Of a stretch of 64,000 nt of DNA, positions 55,235-64,000 are shown piece after piece. The notes beneath the pieces were generated by a model that worked only from the letters and a program-made list of their open reading frames with translations, was not told where the DNA came from and did not search any database. Within the stretch, counting starts at the first letter, position 1. Each line of letters starts with the position of its first letter. This stretch comes from CAWJLE01 sp963843645 (GTDB taxonomy: Bacteria > Chloroflexota > Anaerolineae > DAOTYC01). The stretch lies in NCBI GenBank assembly GCA_963843645.1, contig CAWJLE010000003.1, forward strand, positions 1,922,001 through 1,986,000, given 5' to 3'. A program made the translations under genes and the position numbers.

Positions 55235-55263
55235 TTGACCTTCAAGTTGCCGCCGAGTACAAT
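55235..55263 (+). promoter_or_regulatory. Promoter of the CapA-like gene
   Basis: -35 TTGACC (55235-55240), spacer 17, -10 TACAAT (55258-55263). The second operator ends five bases before the -35. Confidence 0.75.
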
Positions 55264-55334
55264 GCTCGTACTGCGGCCCCTCTCGAATTGCTTGTGGCAG
55301 CTCACAGTCGGCACGGTACGGAAGGCCATGCGTT

Positions 55335-56798
55335 ATGTCCACTTTCCGGCGGCTCTTCAGGTGCATCGCGTTGTCGCTGTACCTGCTTGGGAGTCTGGCG
55401 CCATCCTCCGAAGCAGGGCCGCCTCAGCCTCCGATGGTGCAACTGGTCTTTGCCGGCGACGTCATGATTGGCCGGTCGATCGGACAGCGCATCGCCCTCA
55501 AGGGAACGGATTATCCGTTTGCTCCGATCCAGCCGCTCCTCACTCAGGCGGACCTGGCCTTCGGCAACCTCGAATCGCCCCTCACCACGGCCAAGTACGT
55601 CCTGCACGGCTACAACCTGGTCGGCAACCCCCGCCACGTCGCCAGCCTGACCTACGCCGGATTCGACGTGCTGGCGCTCGCCAACAATCACAGCACGGAC
55701 CACGGGCCTGCCGGCCTGGCCGAGACCATCCACACGCTGGACGGCGCCGGCATCGCCCACGTGGGCGCGGGGGCGACGATCTCCGACGCCTATGCCGCCC
55801 TGCTACAGGCGACCGGCCCCATCACCGTGGCCTTCCTGGCCTACGACGGGACGGCGGGGAGCGCGACCGCGACGCTGGATACACCTGGAACGGCCGGCAT
55901 TGGCGGGGCAAGCGTGGCGCGCAACATCGCTCGCGCAAGAAAGGAGGCGGACTTGGTCGTCGTCTCCGTGCACTGGGGCCGCGAATACCACGCACTGCCC
56001 GACGCGCGACAGCGCGCCCTGGCTCGCATGCTGGCGCGGGCGGGTGCGGACGTGATCATCGGGCATCACCCCCACGTCGTCCAGCCACTCGAATGGCTGA
56101 CCGACAACGGTCGCAGCACACCCACCCTGGTGGCCTACAGCCTGGGCAACTTCATCTTCGATCAGGAATTCTCAGCTCCGACGTCCGAAGCCGCCTTACT
56201 GAGTTGCCGGGTGGGCGCAAACGGCCTGATCTCGGCCAGCGTGGTTCCAACGCGCATTCGGCGGATGCAGGTTCACGCCGCCACGACGGACGAGGCGGTC
56301 GCCCCACTGCAGCGCATGCTCTACGTCGGCATGTCCCAGTCGCCTTTCCAGTCCTTTTCGGCTGTGACTCTGCCTGAAGGTCAGCCGGACTTTCGTCTGA
56401 CCTGGTGGGCGGTGCCGCAGAAGTGGGCCGCGCAGCCACCGACCACGTGTGACGTCGATGGCGACGGTGCGCCCGAGCTGGCGGCGGTCGAAGCCGGGCG
56501 CATCGTACTCCGATCTGCGCTCCAGGGCGACCTCTGGCGCAGTCCAGTCCTATGGCAATTCTCACGCGCGACGCTCGACGACGTAGACGGAGACGGGCAG
56601 GCGGAAGTGGTGGCGCTCGGCCAGCAGAACGAGGAAACCGCCCCGGCCAACGGCACTGTAATTCAGGTGTGGAAGTGGGACGTGAAGGCAGGGAACCTGC
56701 GGCTCCTCTGGGCCAGTGCCGCCGGGACCTACCGTGCGCTGATGCTGACCGACGTCGACGGCGATGGCGTGCACGACATCGCTTTGCCGGCGCAATAG
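55335..56798 (+). CDS. CapA-family protein with C-terminal FG-GAP repeats
   Basis: ATG 55335; signal peptide (RCIALSLYLLGSLAPSSEA). The CapA domain (poly-gamma-glutamate/capsule-type metallophosphatase fold) spans residues about 35-330: LVFAGDVMIGRSIG, NLESPLTT, ALANNHSTDHG, VVVSVHWGREYHALP and IIGHHPHVVQPLEW, the metal-binding His/Asp set. The C-terminal 110 residues hold three FG-GAP-like blades with calcium sites (DVDGDGAPEL, DVDGDGQAEV, DVDGDGVHDI). Length 487. Such fusions are rare in the basic family. It may act on surface glycans or as a metal-dependent phosphatase. Confidence 0.88.
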   Translation: MSTFRRLFRCIALSLYLLGSLAPSSEAGPPQPPMVQLVFAGDVMIGRSIGQRIALKGTDYPFAPIQPLLTQADLAFGNLESPLTTAKYVLHGYNLVGNPRHVASLTYAGFDVLALANNHSTDHGPAGLAETIHTLDGAGIAHVGAGATISDAYAALLQATGPITVAFLAYDGTAGSATATLDTPGTAGIGGASVARNIARARKEADLVVVSVHWGREYHALPDARQRALARMLARAGADVIIGHHPHVVQPLEWLTDNGRSTPTLVAYSLGNFIFDQEFSAPTSEAALLSCRVGANGLISASVVPTRIRRMQVHAATTDEAVAPLQRMLYVGMSQSPFQSFSAVTLPEGQPDFRLTWWAVPQKWAAQPPTTCDVDGDGAPELAAVEAGRIVLRSALQGDLWRSPVLWQFSRATLDDVDGDGQAEVVALGQQNEETAPANGTVIQVWKWDVKAGNLRLLWASAAGTYRALMLTDVDGDGVHDIALPAQ

Positions 56799-56963
56799 CC
56801 GAGCAATGCAATGTGCGGGGCGGATAGGCTGGCACGCAGTTCGTTTGGCGGAGAGACTGGCGACGCAGGGTCTCACGACTCTGGACGGACGCGCCAACTA
56901 TGCTGCCAACAACGTGCCGCACGTTGCTGAATCTGCGCTTCGGCTGCGCTGCGGCGCCTGATG

Positions 56964-58238
56964 CTACGATCTCTGCCCGACGCCCAGTTTGTACATCCGG
57001 AAACCATGCGCTCGCCACAGCTCTGAATCCCACACGCGCACGCAGTCGATGACGATCCGGGCCGGGCTCAGCTCGATCAGCGCCTGCGGGGTCAACTCGC
57101 GGAACTCGCGATGGGCCGTCAACAGGACGATGGCTTCAGAGTCCCGCACCGTGGCCGCCAGCGACCGCGCGGTTTCCTCGCCCAGGATCGACACGCCTGG
57201 TTTGTGGGGCTCGAACGCCTGCACCACCGCGCCGGCTTCGCCAAGCAGTCGGGCCACTTCAATCGCCGGACTCTCACGCAGATCGTCGACGTCTCGCTTG
57301 TACGCCAGACCCAGGACGGCCACACGCTTGCCATCGAGATCACCTAGAGCGCGCCGGATCAGCTCGACCACAAAACGGGGCTGCCCGTCGTTCACGGAGC
57401 GAGCGGTGCAGATCAAGGGGGCGCACTCCGAGCCGCCGTGCACCAGAAACCAGGGATCCACGCTGATGCAGTGCCCGCCTACGCCTGGGCCGGGAGCGAG
57501 GATGTTCACACGGGGGTGAAGATTGGCAATCTGAATGGCCTCCCAGACGTCAACTCCAAAATGATCGGCAAGCTGAGCGAACTCGTTCGCGATCGCGATA
57601 TTGACGTCGCGGTATGCATTCTCCATCAGCTTCACCATCTCAGCAGTCGTTGAGTCGGTCAAAACAATCTCGCCACGCACGAAGACCCCGTACAGGTCCC
57701 TCCCGGCCTCCGCCGATGCGCGATCGATGCCGCCGATGACGCGTGCGTTCTCCAGCAGCTCCGACAGAATCTGCCCGGGAAGGACTCGTTCCGGAGAGTA
57801 CGCCAGATGGAAGTCCGAACCCGCCCGCAGTCCCGACTGCTCCAGGATGGGCGCCACCAGGTTGGCGGTAGTGCCCGGCGGCGACGTGGACTCGAGCAGC
57901 ACCAGATTCCCGGCTCTCAGATGAGGCACGATCGCTTCGGCCGCCGCGCTGACGGCCGACAGGTCCGGCGATTTGTCGTCGTGGATCGGCGTGGGCACGG
58001 CGATGATGAAGACGTCAGACGGCTCCGGACAGGCCGCCACGGTCAGGTTCCCGCTCTTGAGCGACGCCTGCACCAACGTGTTCAGACCCGGCTCGTGCAG
58101 GTGGATGCCGCCATCGCGCAAGGTCGAGAGGACCCTCTCATTCACGTCGACACCTAACACAGACAGCCCGTGTGTGGCGAGAGTCGCTGCCGTGGGCAAG
58201 CCGATGTAGCCGAGTCCGAGCACGCAAACTTCGTTCAT
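56964..58238 (-). CDS. wecC: UDP-N-acetyl-D-mannosamine dehydrogenase
   Basis: ATG 58238 with GAGGAGAAGAA upstream. UDP-sugar dehydrogenase of 424 residues with dinucleotide fold (VCVLGLGYIGLPTAATLA) and catalytic Cys in PGVGGHCISVDPWF. The GHCISVDP sequence and the neighbouring wecB gene point to ManNAcA formation rather than UDP-glucose oxidation. Converts UDP-ManNAc to UDP-ManNAcA with two NAD+ molecules for surface polysaccharide. Confidence 0.9.
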   Translation of the reverse strand: MNEVCVLGLGYIGLPTAATLATHGLSVLGVDVNERVLSTLRDGGIHLHEPGLNTLVQASLKSGNLTVAACPEPSDVFIIAVPTPIHDDKSPDLSAVSAAAEAIVPHLRAGNLVLLESTSPPGTTANLVAPILEQSGLRAGSDFHLAYSPERVLPGQILSELLENARVIGGIDRASAEAGRDLYGVFVRGEIVLTDSTTAEMVKLMENAYRDVNIAIANEFAQLADHFGVDVWEAIQIANLHPRVNILAPGPGVGGHCISVDPWFLVHGGSECAPLICTARSVNDGQPRFVVELIRRALGDLDGKRVAVLGLAYKRDVDDLRESPAIEVARLLGEAGAVVQAFEPHKPGVSILGEETARSLAATVRDSEAIVLLTAHREFRELTPQALIELSPARIVIDCVRVWDSELWRAHGFRMYKLGVGQRS

Positions 58239-58325
58239 TTCTTCTCCTCACAACGGGTAGCCCCAGATTCGCTCCGGCGATTCGGCCGCTGATCGGCGCG
58301 CCGATCCAGGCGAACGCCGAGGCGC

Positions 58326-59444
58326 TTAGTTCGCCAGAAGTGCATCCACAATCCGCCTGGCTGCGTGCCCGTCTCCATACGGGTTCACGGCTCGCGCCAT
58401 CCCTTCATAGACCTGCCTATCGGTCAGCAACTGCCGAACGGCGGAGATGATGCTCTGAACGTCGGTGCCGACCAGTCGAGCCGTCCCGGCTTCGATCGCC
58501 TCAGGGCGCTCAGTCACGTCGCGGAGGACCAGCACCGGGACTCCCAGGCCCGGCGCTTCCTCTTGCAGGCCCCCTGAGTCCGTGAGCACCAGGTAAGCGC
58601 GCTGCATGAGGTGAACGAGGGGCAGATAATCCAACGGCTGCAGCAGCGTGATGTTGGGCACACCCCCGAGATGGTGATGCACCGGCTGCGACACGTTGGG
58701 ATTCATGTGGACCGGGTACACGATGTGCACTCTGTTCTCAGCGGACGTAGCCAGCTCCCGGAGCGCCGCGCAGATGTTCTCCAGGGGAAGCCCGAAGTTC
58801 TCACGCCGGTGCGCGGTGACCAGGATCAGCTTCCGACCCGGCTCGAGCGCAGCGGCGCCGAGACGAAGGCCGTCCAAATCGAAAGGCTGTGCCCTCACCC
58901 ACTGCAGCGCATCGATCACGGTGTTGCCCGTGACGTGAATGCGTTGCTCCGGCACCCCCTCACGCAGCAGGTTCTGTCGCGCCCACTCCGTCGGCGCGCA
59001 ATGCAGGTCCGCGACGACGCTGACGACCCGGCGGTTCATTTCTTCGGGAAAAGGCCGCCACTTGTCCCACGTGCGCAAGCCGGCCTCCACGTGGGCGACC
59101 TTCACCCGCGCCATGAATGCCGCCTGCGCTGCCGCCATAGTGGTCGTCGTATCGCCCTGCACCACGACCCAATCCGGCTGTTCGGCTCGCAGCAGCGGCT
59201 CGAGATTGGACAGCACCATCGCCGCAACGTGGCTCGGAGACTGGTCGTGCGTCATCACGTCGAGGTCGAAATCGCACGTCAGACGAAACAACGACAGGAC
59301 CTGATCCAGCATCTCGCGGTGCTGCCCGGTGACGCAGATCGACGTCTGCAGCCCGCAGTCGTGGGATCGGGCCTGCAGCTCCCGGATCACCGGCGCCAGC
59401 TTGATGGCCTCAGGCCTCGTTCCGAATACAACCAGCACCTTCAT
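58326..59444 (-). CDS. wecB: UDP-N-acetylglucosamine 2-epimerase (non-hydrolysing)
   Basis: ATG 59444 overlaps the previous stop by four bases (ATGA). The 372-residue enzyme shows FGTRPEAIKLAPVIREL, VVQGDTTTTMAAAQAAF, VAHVEAGLRT and LTDSGGLQEEAPGLGVPVLVLRD. It interconverts UDP-GlcNAc and UDP-ManNAc, the substrate of WecC. Intact. Confidence 0.95.
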   Translation of the reverse strand: MKVLVVFGTRPEAIKLAPVIRELQARSHDCGLQTSICVTGQHREMLDQVLSLFRLTCDFDLDVMTHDQSPSHVAAMVLSNLEPLLRAEQPDWVVVQGDTTTTMAAAQAAFMARVKVAHVEAGLRTWDKWRPFPEEMNRRVVSVVADLHCAPTEWARQNLLREGVPEQRIHVTGNTVIDALQWVRAQPFDLDGLRLGAAALEPGRKLILVTAHRRENFGLPLENICAALRELATSAENRVHIVYPVHMNPNVSQPVHHHLGGVPNITLLQPLDYLPLVHLMQRAYLVLTDSGGLQEEAPGLGVPVLVLRDVTERPEAIEAGTARLVGTDVQSIISAVRQLLTDRQVYEGMARAVNPYGDGHAARRIVDALLAN

Positions 59445-60748
59445 GCGCGTTTAAAGCCCCCTTTTGCGGTGACGATGTCTTCCAGGGCAGCCACGTAACG
59501 GCGCGAGACCACCTCCCAATTGAGCTCGGTGCGAGCCGCTTCCCGGCACCTTCCGCACATCGCCTCGTACTCGCCGGAATTCGACAGCACGCGCTCGATC
59601 GTGCGCGCCAAATCAGTCGGATCGCTTTCGTCGTATATGGCGCCCACGCCATATCGCTCGACCAGCCGCCGCTTCTCTGGTTGATCGTTGCCGATGACCG
59701 GAATGCCACACAGTATATACTGGAAAGACTTGTTGTCCAGGCTGTAGTAGTTGTTCAGGGAGGAACGAGATCGAGCAGCGCTCGGGCTGATGCCCACGTC
59801 GGCTGAGGCGATGTATAGCAGGATGTTGTCGAAAGGAATCCAGCCCAGAAAACGGACGCGGCTGTCAAGGTGTTCTTCCTTCACCCTCTGCTCCAGAGCC
59901 GAGCGCAAAGGACCGTCTCCGGCAATCGCGACGAGCACGGAGTCATCCAGGTATCGTGCGGCATCCACGATCTCTGCGACTCCTCGGGTTGGGCTGATCT
60001 TGCCGACGAAGATCGCAACCTTCTTTTCAGCGCCTCCGGTGAGCTGACTGCGAATCTCGGCTGACCGGGCAACCTGAACGTACGGATGTACGTTCGGGAC
60101 GACCAGTGGGGCGGTGATGCCGTATCGCTCGCCGAGGATCTGCCCGACCGATTCTGTAACCGCAATGACCACGTCGCAGCGTCGAGCCATGGTCTTCTCG
60201 GTCCAGGCCACGATCGCCCTGTGGAGGCGAGAGTATGGAACCGGTCGCGCACATTCGGTCCACAGCTCGTGCGAATTGTACACCAGTTTGGCCCCGGTGA
60301 GCCTGGCGGCAAGGTAAGCCGGCATCAGCCCGTTGAAGTCGTGGCCCTCGTAGACGTCCGCCTTCTGGCGTATCGCCTCGGGCAGGACCGCCAGGCAAAA
60401 CAATAGCTGATTGACGTCGGCCAGGATTTGAAGAGCGTGGCTGACGATTCTGGTTCGCCACGCGGGAGCATCGGTATTGTAATGGACCTGTCGATTCCTG
60501 GATGTCGGTGCGCTCGAGGTGGACCGGCGGCGAAAACGCGCAAAAATACGATGGAGAATCGTCGGCTTCCTGATGATAGGCAGGCCGTCTTTGATTTCGG
60601 AACGCGCTGGGTTCTGTCCGTACTTTCCGGTCCCGAGAACGACGACCTCGTGGCCCGCAGCCAGAAGTGCGCGAGCTTCCTTGTTCACCCGCGGGTCGAC
60701 CCATGCAGAGTCGGCAAAATGGTTCGCCACCAGCATGACACACTTCAT
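59441..60748 (-). CDS. Glycosyltransferase family 4
   Basis: I take ATG 60748 (MKCVMLVANHFADSAWVDPRVNKEA), because the frame opens earlier (60829) but that part overlaps the end of the next gene. GT-B enzyme of 435 residues: VYNSHELWTECARPVPYS, KVAIFVGKISPTRGV, and NNYYSLDNKSFQYILCGIPVIGND with the acid site of GT4 enzymes. Likely adds a sugar to the lipid-linked repeat unit. Confidence 0.88.
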   Translation of the reverse strand: MKCVMLVANHFADSAWVDPRVNKEARALLAAGHEVVVLGTGKYGQNPARSEIKDGLPIIRKPTILHRIFARFRRRSTSSAPTSRNRQVHYNTDAPAWRTRIVSHALQILADVNQLLFCLAVLPEAIRQKADVYEGHDFNGLMPAYLAARLTGAKLVYNSHELWTECARPVPYSRLHRAIVAWTEKTMARRCDVVIAVTESVGQILGERYGITAPLVVPNVHPYVQVARSAEIRSQLTGGAEKKVAIFVGKISPTRGVAEIVDAARYLDDSVLVAIAGDGPLRSALEQRVKEEHLDSRVRFLGWIPFDNILLYIASADVGISPSAARSRSSLNNYYSLDNKSFQYILCGIPVIGNDQPEKRRLVERYGVGAIYDESDPTDLARTIERVLSNSGEYEAMCGRCREAARTELNWEVVSRRYVAALEDIVTAKGGFKRA

Positions 60749-60794
60749 GGAGACCGCCATTGCAGGGCTTGCAGCCGCCGGAGGTGCGCTCGTC

Positions 60795-62104
60795 TCATTG
60801 CTTCGGCCCATCAGTCGCTGTGCGGGCATCAGTCACTTCGTCAAAAACCTGCGCGAGTCGCTGGGTCAACCTCTTGCGCGTGTGATTCTCGATGTAACTC
60901 TCACTAGATTGGCACGCCAAGGCACGTCGTCTCCAAAGATCGTGCAACTCTATCAGCGCGCGGGCGATTTCCGGAGGACTCTCGGGATCGACCCAGATAG
61001 CCACGCCCGCCTCGCTCAACAGCTCGAAGCTCTCACCGTCCCGTCGCCCCAAGACCAGGACAGGCTTCCGCGCGCCAAGATACTCGTATAGCTTGCCGGG
61101 TACGATGTTCGGGAAGTGCCTCACGAGCATGAGCAGAACGTCTGCCGCCTGCAGGTAACCTACGCTTCGATCGTGCGACATGTAACCGGGCATAACCACA
61201 CAGGACGAAAGGTTGAGGTCCCTTATGACCGCCCTGGTTTCTGGGTCGACGTCGCCCACCAGGTGCACTCGGACCGTGTCCTGCAACCCGGGAGTTCGGT
61301 CAATCGCCTCTCTCAGGCCCTTGAGCAGAGTGTCGGGACGCGAATCCAGTCCGACGGTAGAACCCACGTATGCCAGGTGAAACTGATTCTGCTCGAGGTC
61401 AGGCTCAACCGAATTCTCAAAATCATCGGTGTCGTAGCCGTTGCGGATCGTCAGGAATTTCTCCGGGCACCGAACCGATCGACAAATGCCCGATGCGCAT
61501 TCTCAGTGACCAGGATCACCCGGTCCGCTTTGTTCACCGCCCATCGGTGCAAGAGTCGCTCCCAGGGCATGAAGATCGTTGTGCGATAAGAAGGCAGGAC
61601 AGTGCTTCGCAAAGGATCGAGAGTCCACTCATCCCGGTAATCGAACACGAGAGGGAGACCGGTTCTCGCTTTCAGCACAGCCGCGAGCAAGTGGCTTGAG
61701 AATGGGGCGCCCGTTGCGTAAATCGCGCTTATCGGCCTCCGGCGCAGCTCCCGCAGGGCGGCCGGAATGGCGCACGGCATCCACCAGTTGCCCACGTCGG
61801 GTATCGACAGAGGAGTCAAAGGCCCCCAAATCAGATAGCGCAATAGGCCCCGAAAGTCATTGCGGGGCTCAAGCGTGCGAGCCCTGATGATCTCCGTCTT
61901 CGTGGGGATCTCTGCCGCCAGGCTGTTGTCGCGCCACGTCTGAGTGGGCTGTTTGGGAGTCAAGACGACGGGTTCCCACCCAAACTGAGTCAGGTACTTT
62001 ACGAACTTGGCGGATCGCTGAACGCCCGCGCCTCCAACCGGGGGAAACTCGTGGGCGATGAACAGCACCTGCCGACTGGCCGCAGAGCGGTGGTTTGAGG
62101 ACAC
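60795..62104 (-). CDS. Glycosyltransferase (GT4-like, frameshifted)
   Basis: GTG 62104 (MSSNHRSAASRQVLFIAHEFPPVGGAGVQRSAKFV). The GAGVQR loop and FDYRDEWTLDPLRS are the acceptor-side features. The frame slips near 61470; the second piece opens FENSVEPDLEQNQFHLAYVGSTVGLDSRP and ends at 60795 with the donor site YLGARKPVLVLGRRDGESF. About 437 residues together. Confidence 0.85.
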
Positions 62105-62136
62105 TGGCTGGCAACTCCTGAGATTTCGACCCTAAA

Positions 62137-62165
62137 ATTATAAGCGGGATAGGAACAAAAGGCAA
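62137..62165 (-). promoter_or_regulatory. Promoter of the minus-strand glycosyltransferase/wec unit
   Basis: Minus strand: -35 TTGCCT (62165-62160), spacer 17, -10 TATAAT (62142-62137). Same sequence form as the transporter promoter at 13612-13640. Confidence 0.75.
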
Positions 62166-62202
62166 ACCTTGGGAAGGATTTCCGTCTTTGGTATCGTTCG
62201 CG

Positions 62203-62208
62203 TATAAT
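62203..62208 (+). promoter_or_regulatory. Weak -10 element before the flippase gene
   Basis: TATAAT at 62203-62208. No matching -35 17 bases upstream (TTCCGT). It lies 36 bases before ATG 62244. Confidence 0.4.
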
Positions 62209-62243
62209 CACATCAAATCAGAAAGTGGGTACTACTCATAGCC

Positions 62244-63748
62244 ATGTCACTCCGATCTCAAGCCTTTCGGGCAATGTTCTGGGTCGCACTGACCGGAAAT
62301 CTGGGCAGGATCATCGCCTTCCTTACCCAATTGCTGCTGGCCCGACTGCTTGCCCCCAATGCCTTCGGTCTCATTGCTATCACAACGGTCGTACTCAACT
62401 CGATTCAGGTATTTCAGGACGCCGGGCTAAGCCAGACGCTCATCGCGCGTCCCGAAAACTCCGAAGAAGTGTTGGACGCGGCCTTCTTTGTGTCCTTCGC
62501 AATGGGCGCGGTGCTCTATGCCCTCGCACTGCTGGGAGCGCCTTTGGCTGCGGGCTTCTTCAACAACGTCGAGCTTACGCCCCTACTCAGGGTGCTGGCT
62601 CTACGCCTGGTCATTGCCTCGCTGGAGATGTCCCGACCGCACTTCTGTCGAAAGACCTGAAGTTCAAGGCCCTGGCGTGGCCTAACCTGATTAGTGCACT
62701 GAGCTTTGCGCTCGTGGCCATTCCGTTAGCCTCGTTGGGTCTTGGGGTCTGGAGTCTGGTTTGGGGCAATCTGGCCCGCGCGCTCATCGATACCGTCGCC
62801 GTTTGGCTTCTGGTCTCCTGGCGACCTTCCATGCGCTTTAACGGTAGAGCGGCATTCGAGCTGCTCAACTACAGCAAACACGTCGTCAGCATCGCATTCG
62901 GCGTCTTTCTCCAGCGGAATCTGGATACTGTTACCGTCGGCAAGCTCCTTGGAATGAGCGCCGTTGGCGCGTACAATCTCGCCTTCAGCCTCGCGAACGC
63001 TTTGCCACAACTATTGAACAGCGCGCTGTCCCCGGTGCTCCTGCCCACCTGCTCTCAGATCCAGAATGAGCGCGAGCGTCTCGCTAACGTGCACTTGCGG
63101 CTGGACAAATTCTTGTTGCTGGTCATTGTCCCGGCCGAGCTGCTCGTGGTTGTCCTGGCCAGGGATGGCATTTTGACGTTCTACGGCCCCAAGTGGGAGG
63201 CGGCGATCCTGCCGCTGCAAATACTGTGTTTGTACGCCCTGATTCGCCAGGTGGCCACGACCAATGGACCGATCCTCTTGGTGAGGAACAAAGCCAAACA
63301 ACTCAATTACTCGATCTACGCCAGCCTCGTCGTACTGATTCTCCTCGCCTACCCTGCTGCGCATTTCGGAGGGCTGCTCGGCATCAGCATCTTGATGATC
63401 GTCGTCGTTATGTCCAGTGCGAGCTTCACTTTCTACCACACTTTCAGTGCTCTCGGCACGCGTTGGACCGACTACCTTGCGCTCGCCGCAGCACCTTTTG
63501 GCGCTGCTATGGCGTCGGTGCTGATCTACGGCGCATTTCTCCGGCTGTTTCCATTGCACATCGCGGATTATCGCGTGGCCCAGATGCCGTTCAACGTGTT
63601 CGTGTTGAGTGCCAGAGGGATGGTTCTGCTGCTCAGCTACTTCGGAGTTGTCTACGTGCTCGACGGCGGACTCAGAGAGGACGTGAGGGCGACGATATCG
63701 CGTGTGAGACGCTTTCGCCGCTCTGGCAGCACGGTGGAGGCGCCGTAG
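62244..63748 (+). CDS. Polysaccharide flippase (Wzx/MATE-like, frameshifted)
   Basis: ATG 62244. About twelve hydrophobic segments of the oligosaccharide flippase superfamily: SQAFRAMFWVALTGNLGRIIAFLTQLLLARLL, then after a frame break near 62640 the second piece continues VPTALLSKDLKFKALAWPNLISALSFALVAIPLASLGLGVW. It ends at 63748 with DVRATISRVRRFRRSGSTVEAP. Divergent from the glycosyltransferase cluster and probably exports the lipid-linked unit that it makes. Confidence 0.85.
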
Positions 63749-63890
63749 CGTGCAGAGGACAGGAACAGCCCAGGTCAAGCTCTTCCGGGGACATCCCGTC
63801 ACCACGACTTCTGTCGGATACGTCTTGTCGCTGAATGAGACTCTTCGGCAGCGGGCCAAGGATTTAAGTCACCGGCCAGCTGCCTCGTTT

Positions 63891-64000
63891 CTACTCCGCT
63901 CTAGCCCACTTCCCGTTCAGTTCAACCAGCAGCGCGCGCGCCTCGATCAGGTCCGGCAGGTCCGCCCCTCGCTGAACCAAGCGCCGCAGCCGAGCGATGC
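63891..64000 (-). CDS. Partial hypothetical protein, C-terminal end
   Basis: The minus-strand frame from the right edge reads IARLRRLVQRGADLPDLIEARALLVELNGKWARAE and stops at 63891. It looks helical and coded. The rest of the gene lies outside the window; no family recognised. Confidence 0.5.
   Translation of the reverse strand, partial: IARLRRLVQRGADLPDLIEARALLVELNGKWARAE

Overview
The window looks like a chromosomal segment of a Chloroflexota bacterium, most likely Anaerolineae or Caldilineae-like. This is inferred from the high GC content, a complete 14-gene nuo cluster in canonical order, secreted proteins ending in a short Tyr-Phe/Leu-Pro-Leu tail, and carbohydrate ABC transport and glycan genes. 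There is no rRNA, tRNA, CRISPR array or intact transposase. Many genes are split by small indels: adjacent reading frames together give one continuous, well conserved protein. I annotate such genes as single reconstructed genes (the sensor kinase as three pieces). The indels look like sequence errors rather than decay, because duplicated modules of fixed length differ by exactly one base where the frame breaks.

Layout. 1-4174: multi-GAF/PAS hybrid sensor kinase, entering from the left. 4321-6783: secreted subtilisin-type protease. 6924-9250 (minus): lipoprotein, BioY and a small protein. 9394-13145 (minus): sugar ABC transporter (binding protein and two permeases, no ATPase), facing a small conserved protein across a divergent promoter region with a perfect inverted repeat. 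14423-22929: three paralogous secreted seven-bladed propellers with different C-terminal beta modules. 23011-24451: DUF350 protein and an OmpR/PhoB-type regulator. 24483-24905: a gene-free transcription unit, probably a small RNA, with an 11-bp-phased box, an extended -10, a GCAG array phased at about 10.4 bp, and an intrinsic terminator. 25036-29410: glycosyltransferase operon. 29440-33520: small enzymes, an XRE regulator pair and an esterase. 33598-36973 (minus): FGGY kinase, a MITE-like palindrome cluster, a small secreted protein and an orphan nucleotidyltransferase. 37031-51933 (minus): nuoA-N, with nuoC and nuoD apparently fused. 52615-56798: LPXTG surface protein, FMN reductase, small secreted protein and CapA-like protein. 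56964-63748: cell-surface glycan locus (wecC, wecB, two glycosyltransferases, flippase). A partial gene ends in the last 110 bases.

How it fits together. The respiratory complex I cluster sits between two surface-related regions. Four secreted proteins share a C-terminal tail of the form Y-[FL]-P-L-[IM]-x-K, which could be an undescribed sorting or anchoring signal, while another protein carries a classical LPXTG signal. The glycan genes (ManNAcA synthesis, glycosyltransferases, flippase) would build a surface polysaccharide. Promoters are readable: many genes have TTGNCN-N17-TAYAAT, often with an extended TG. Small palindromes recur between nuo genes. The most unusual parts are the phased GCAG array inside a possible regulated RNA and the shared C-terminal tail.
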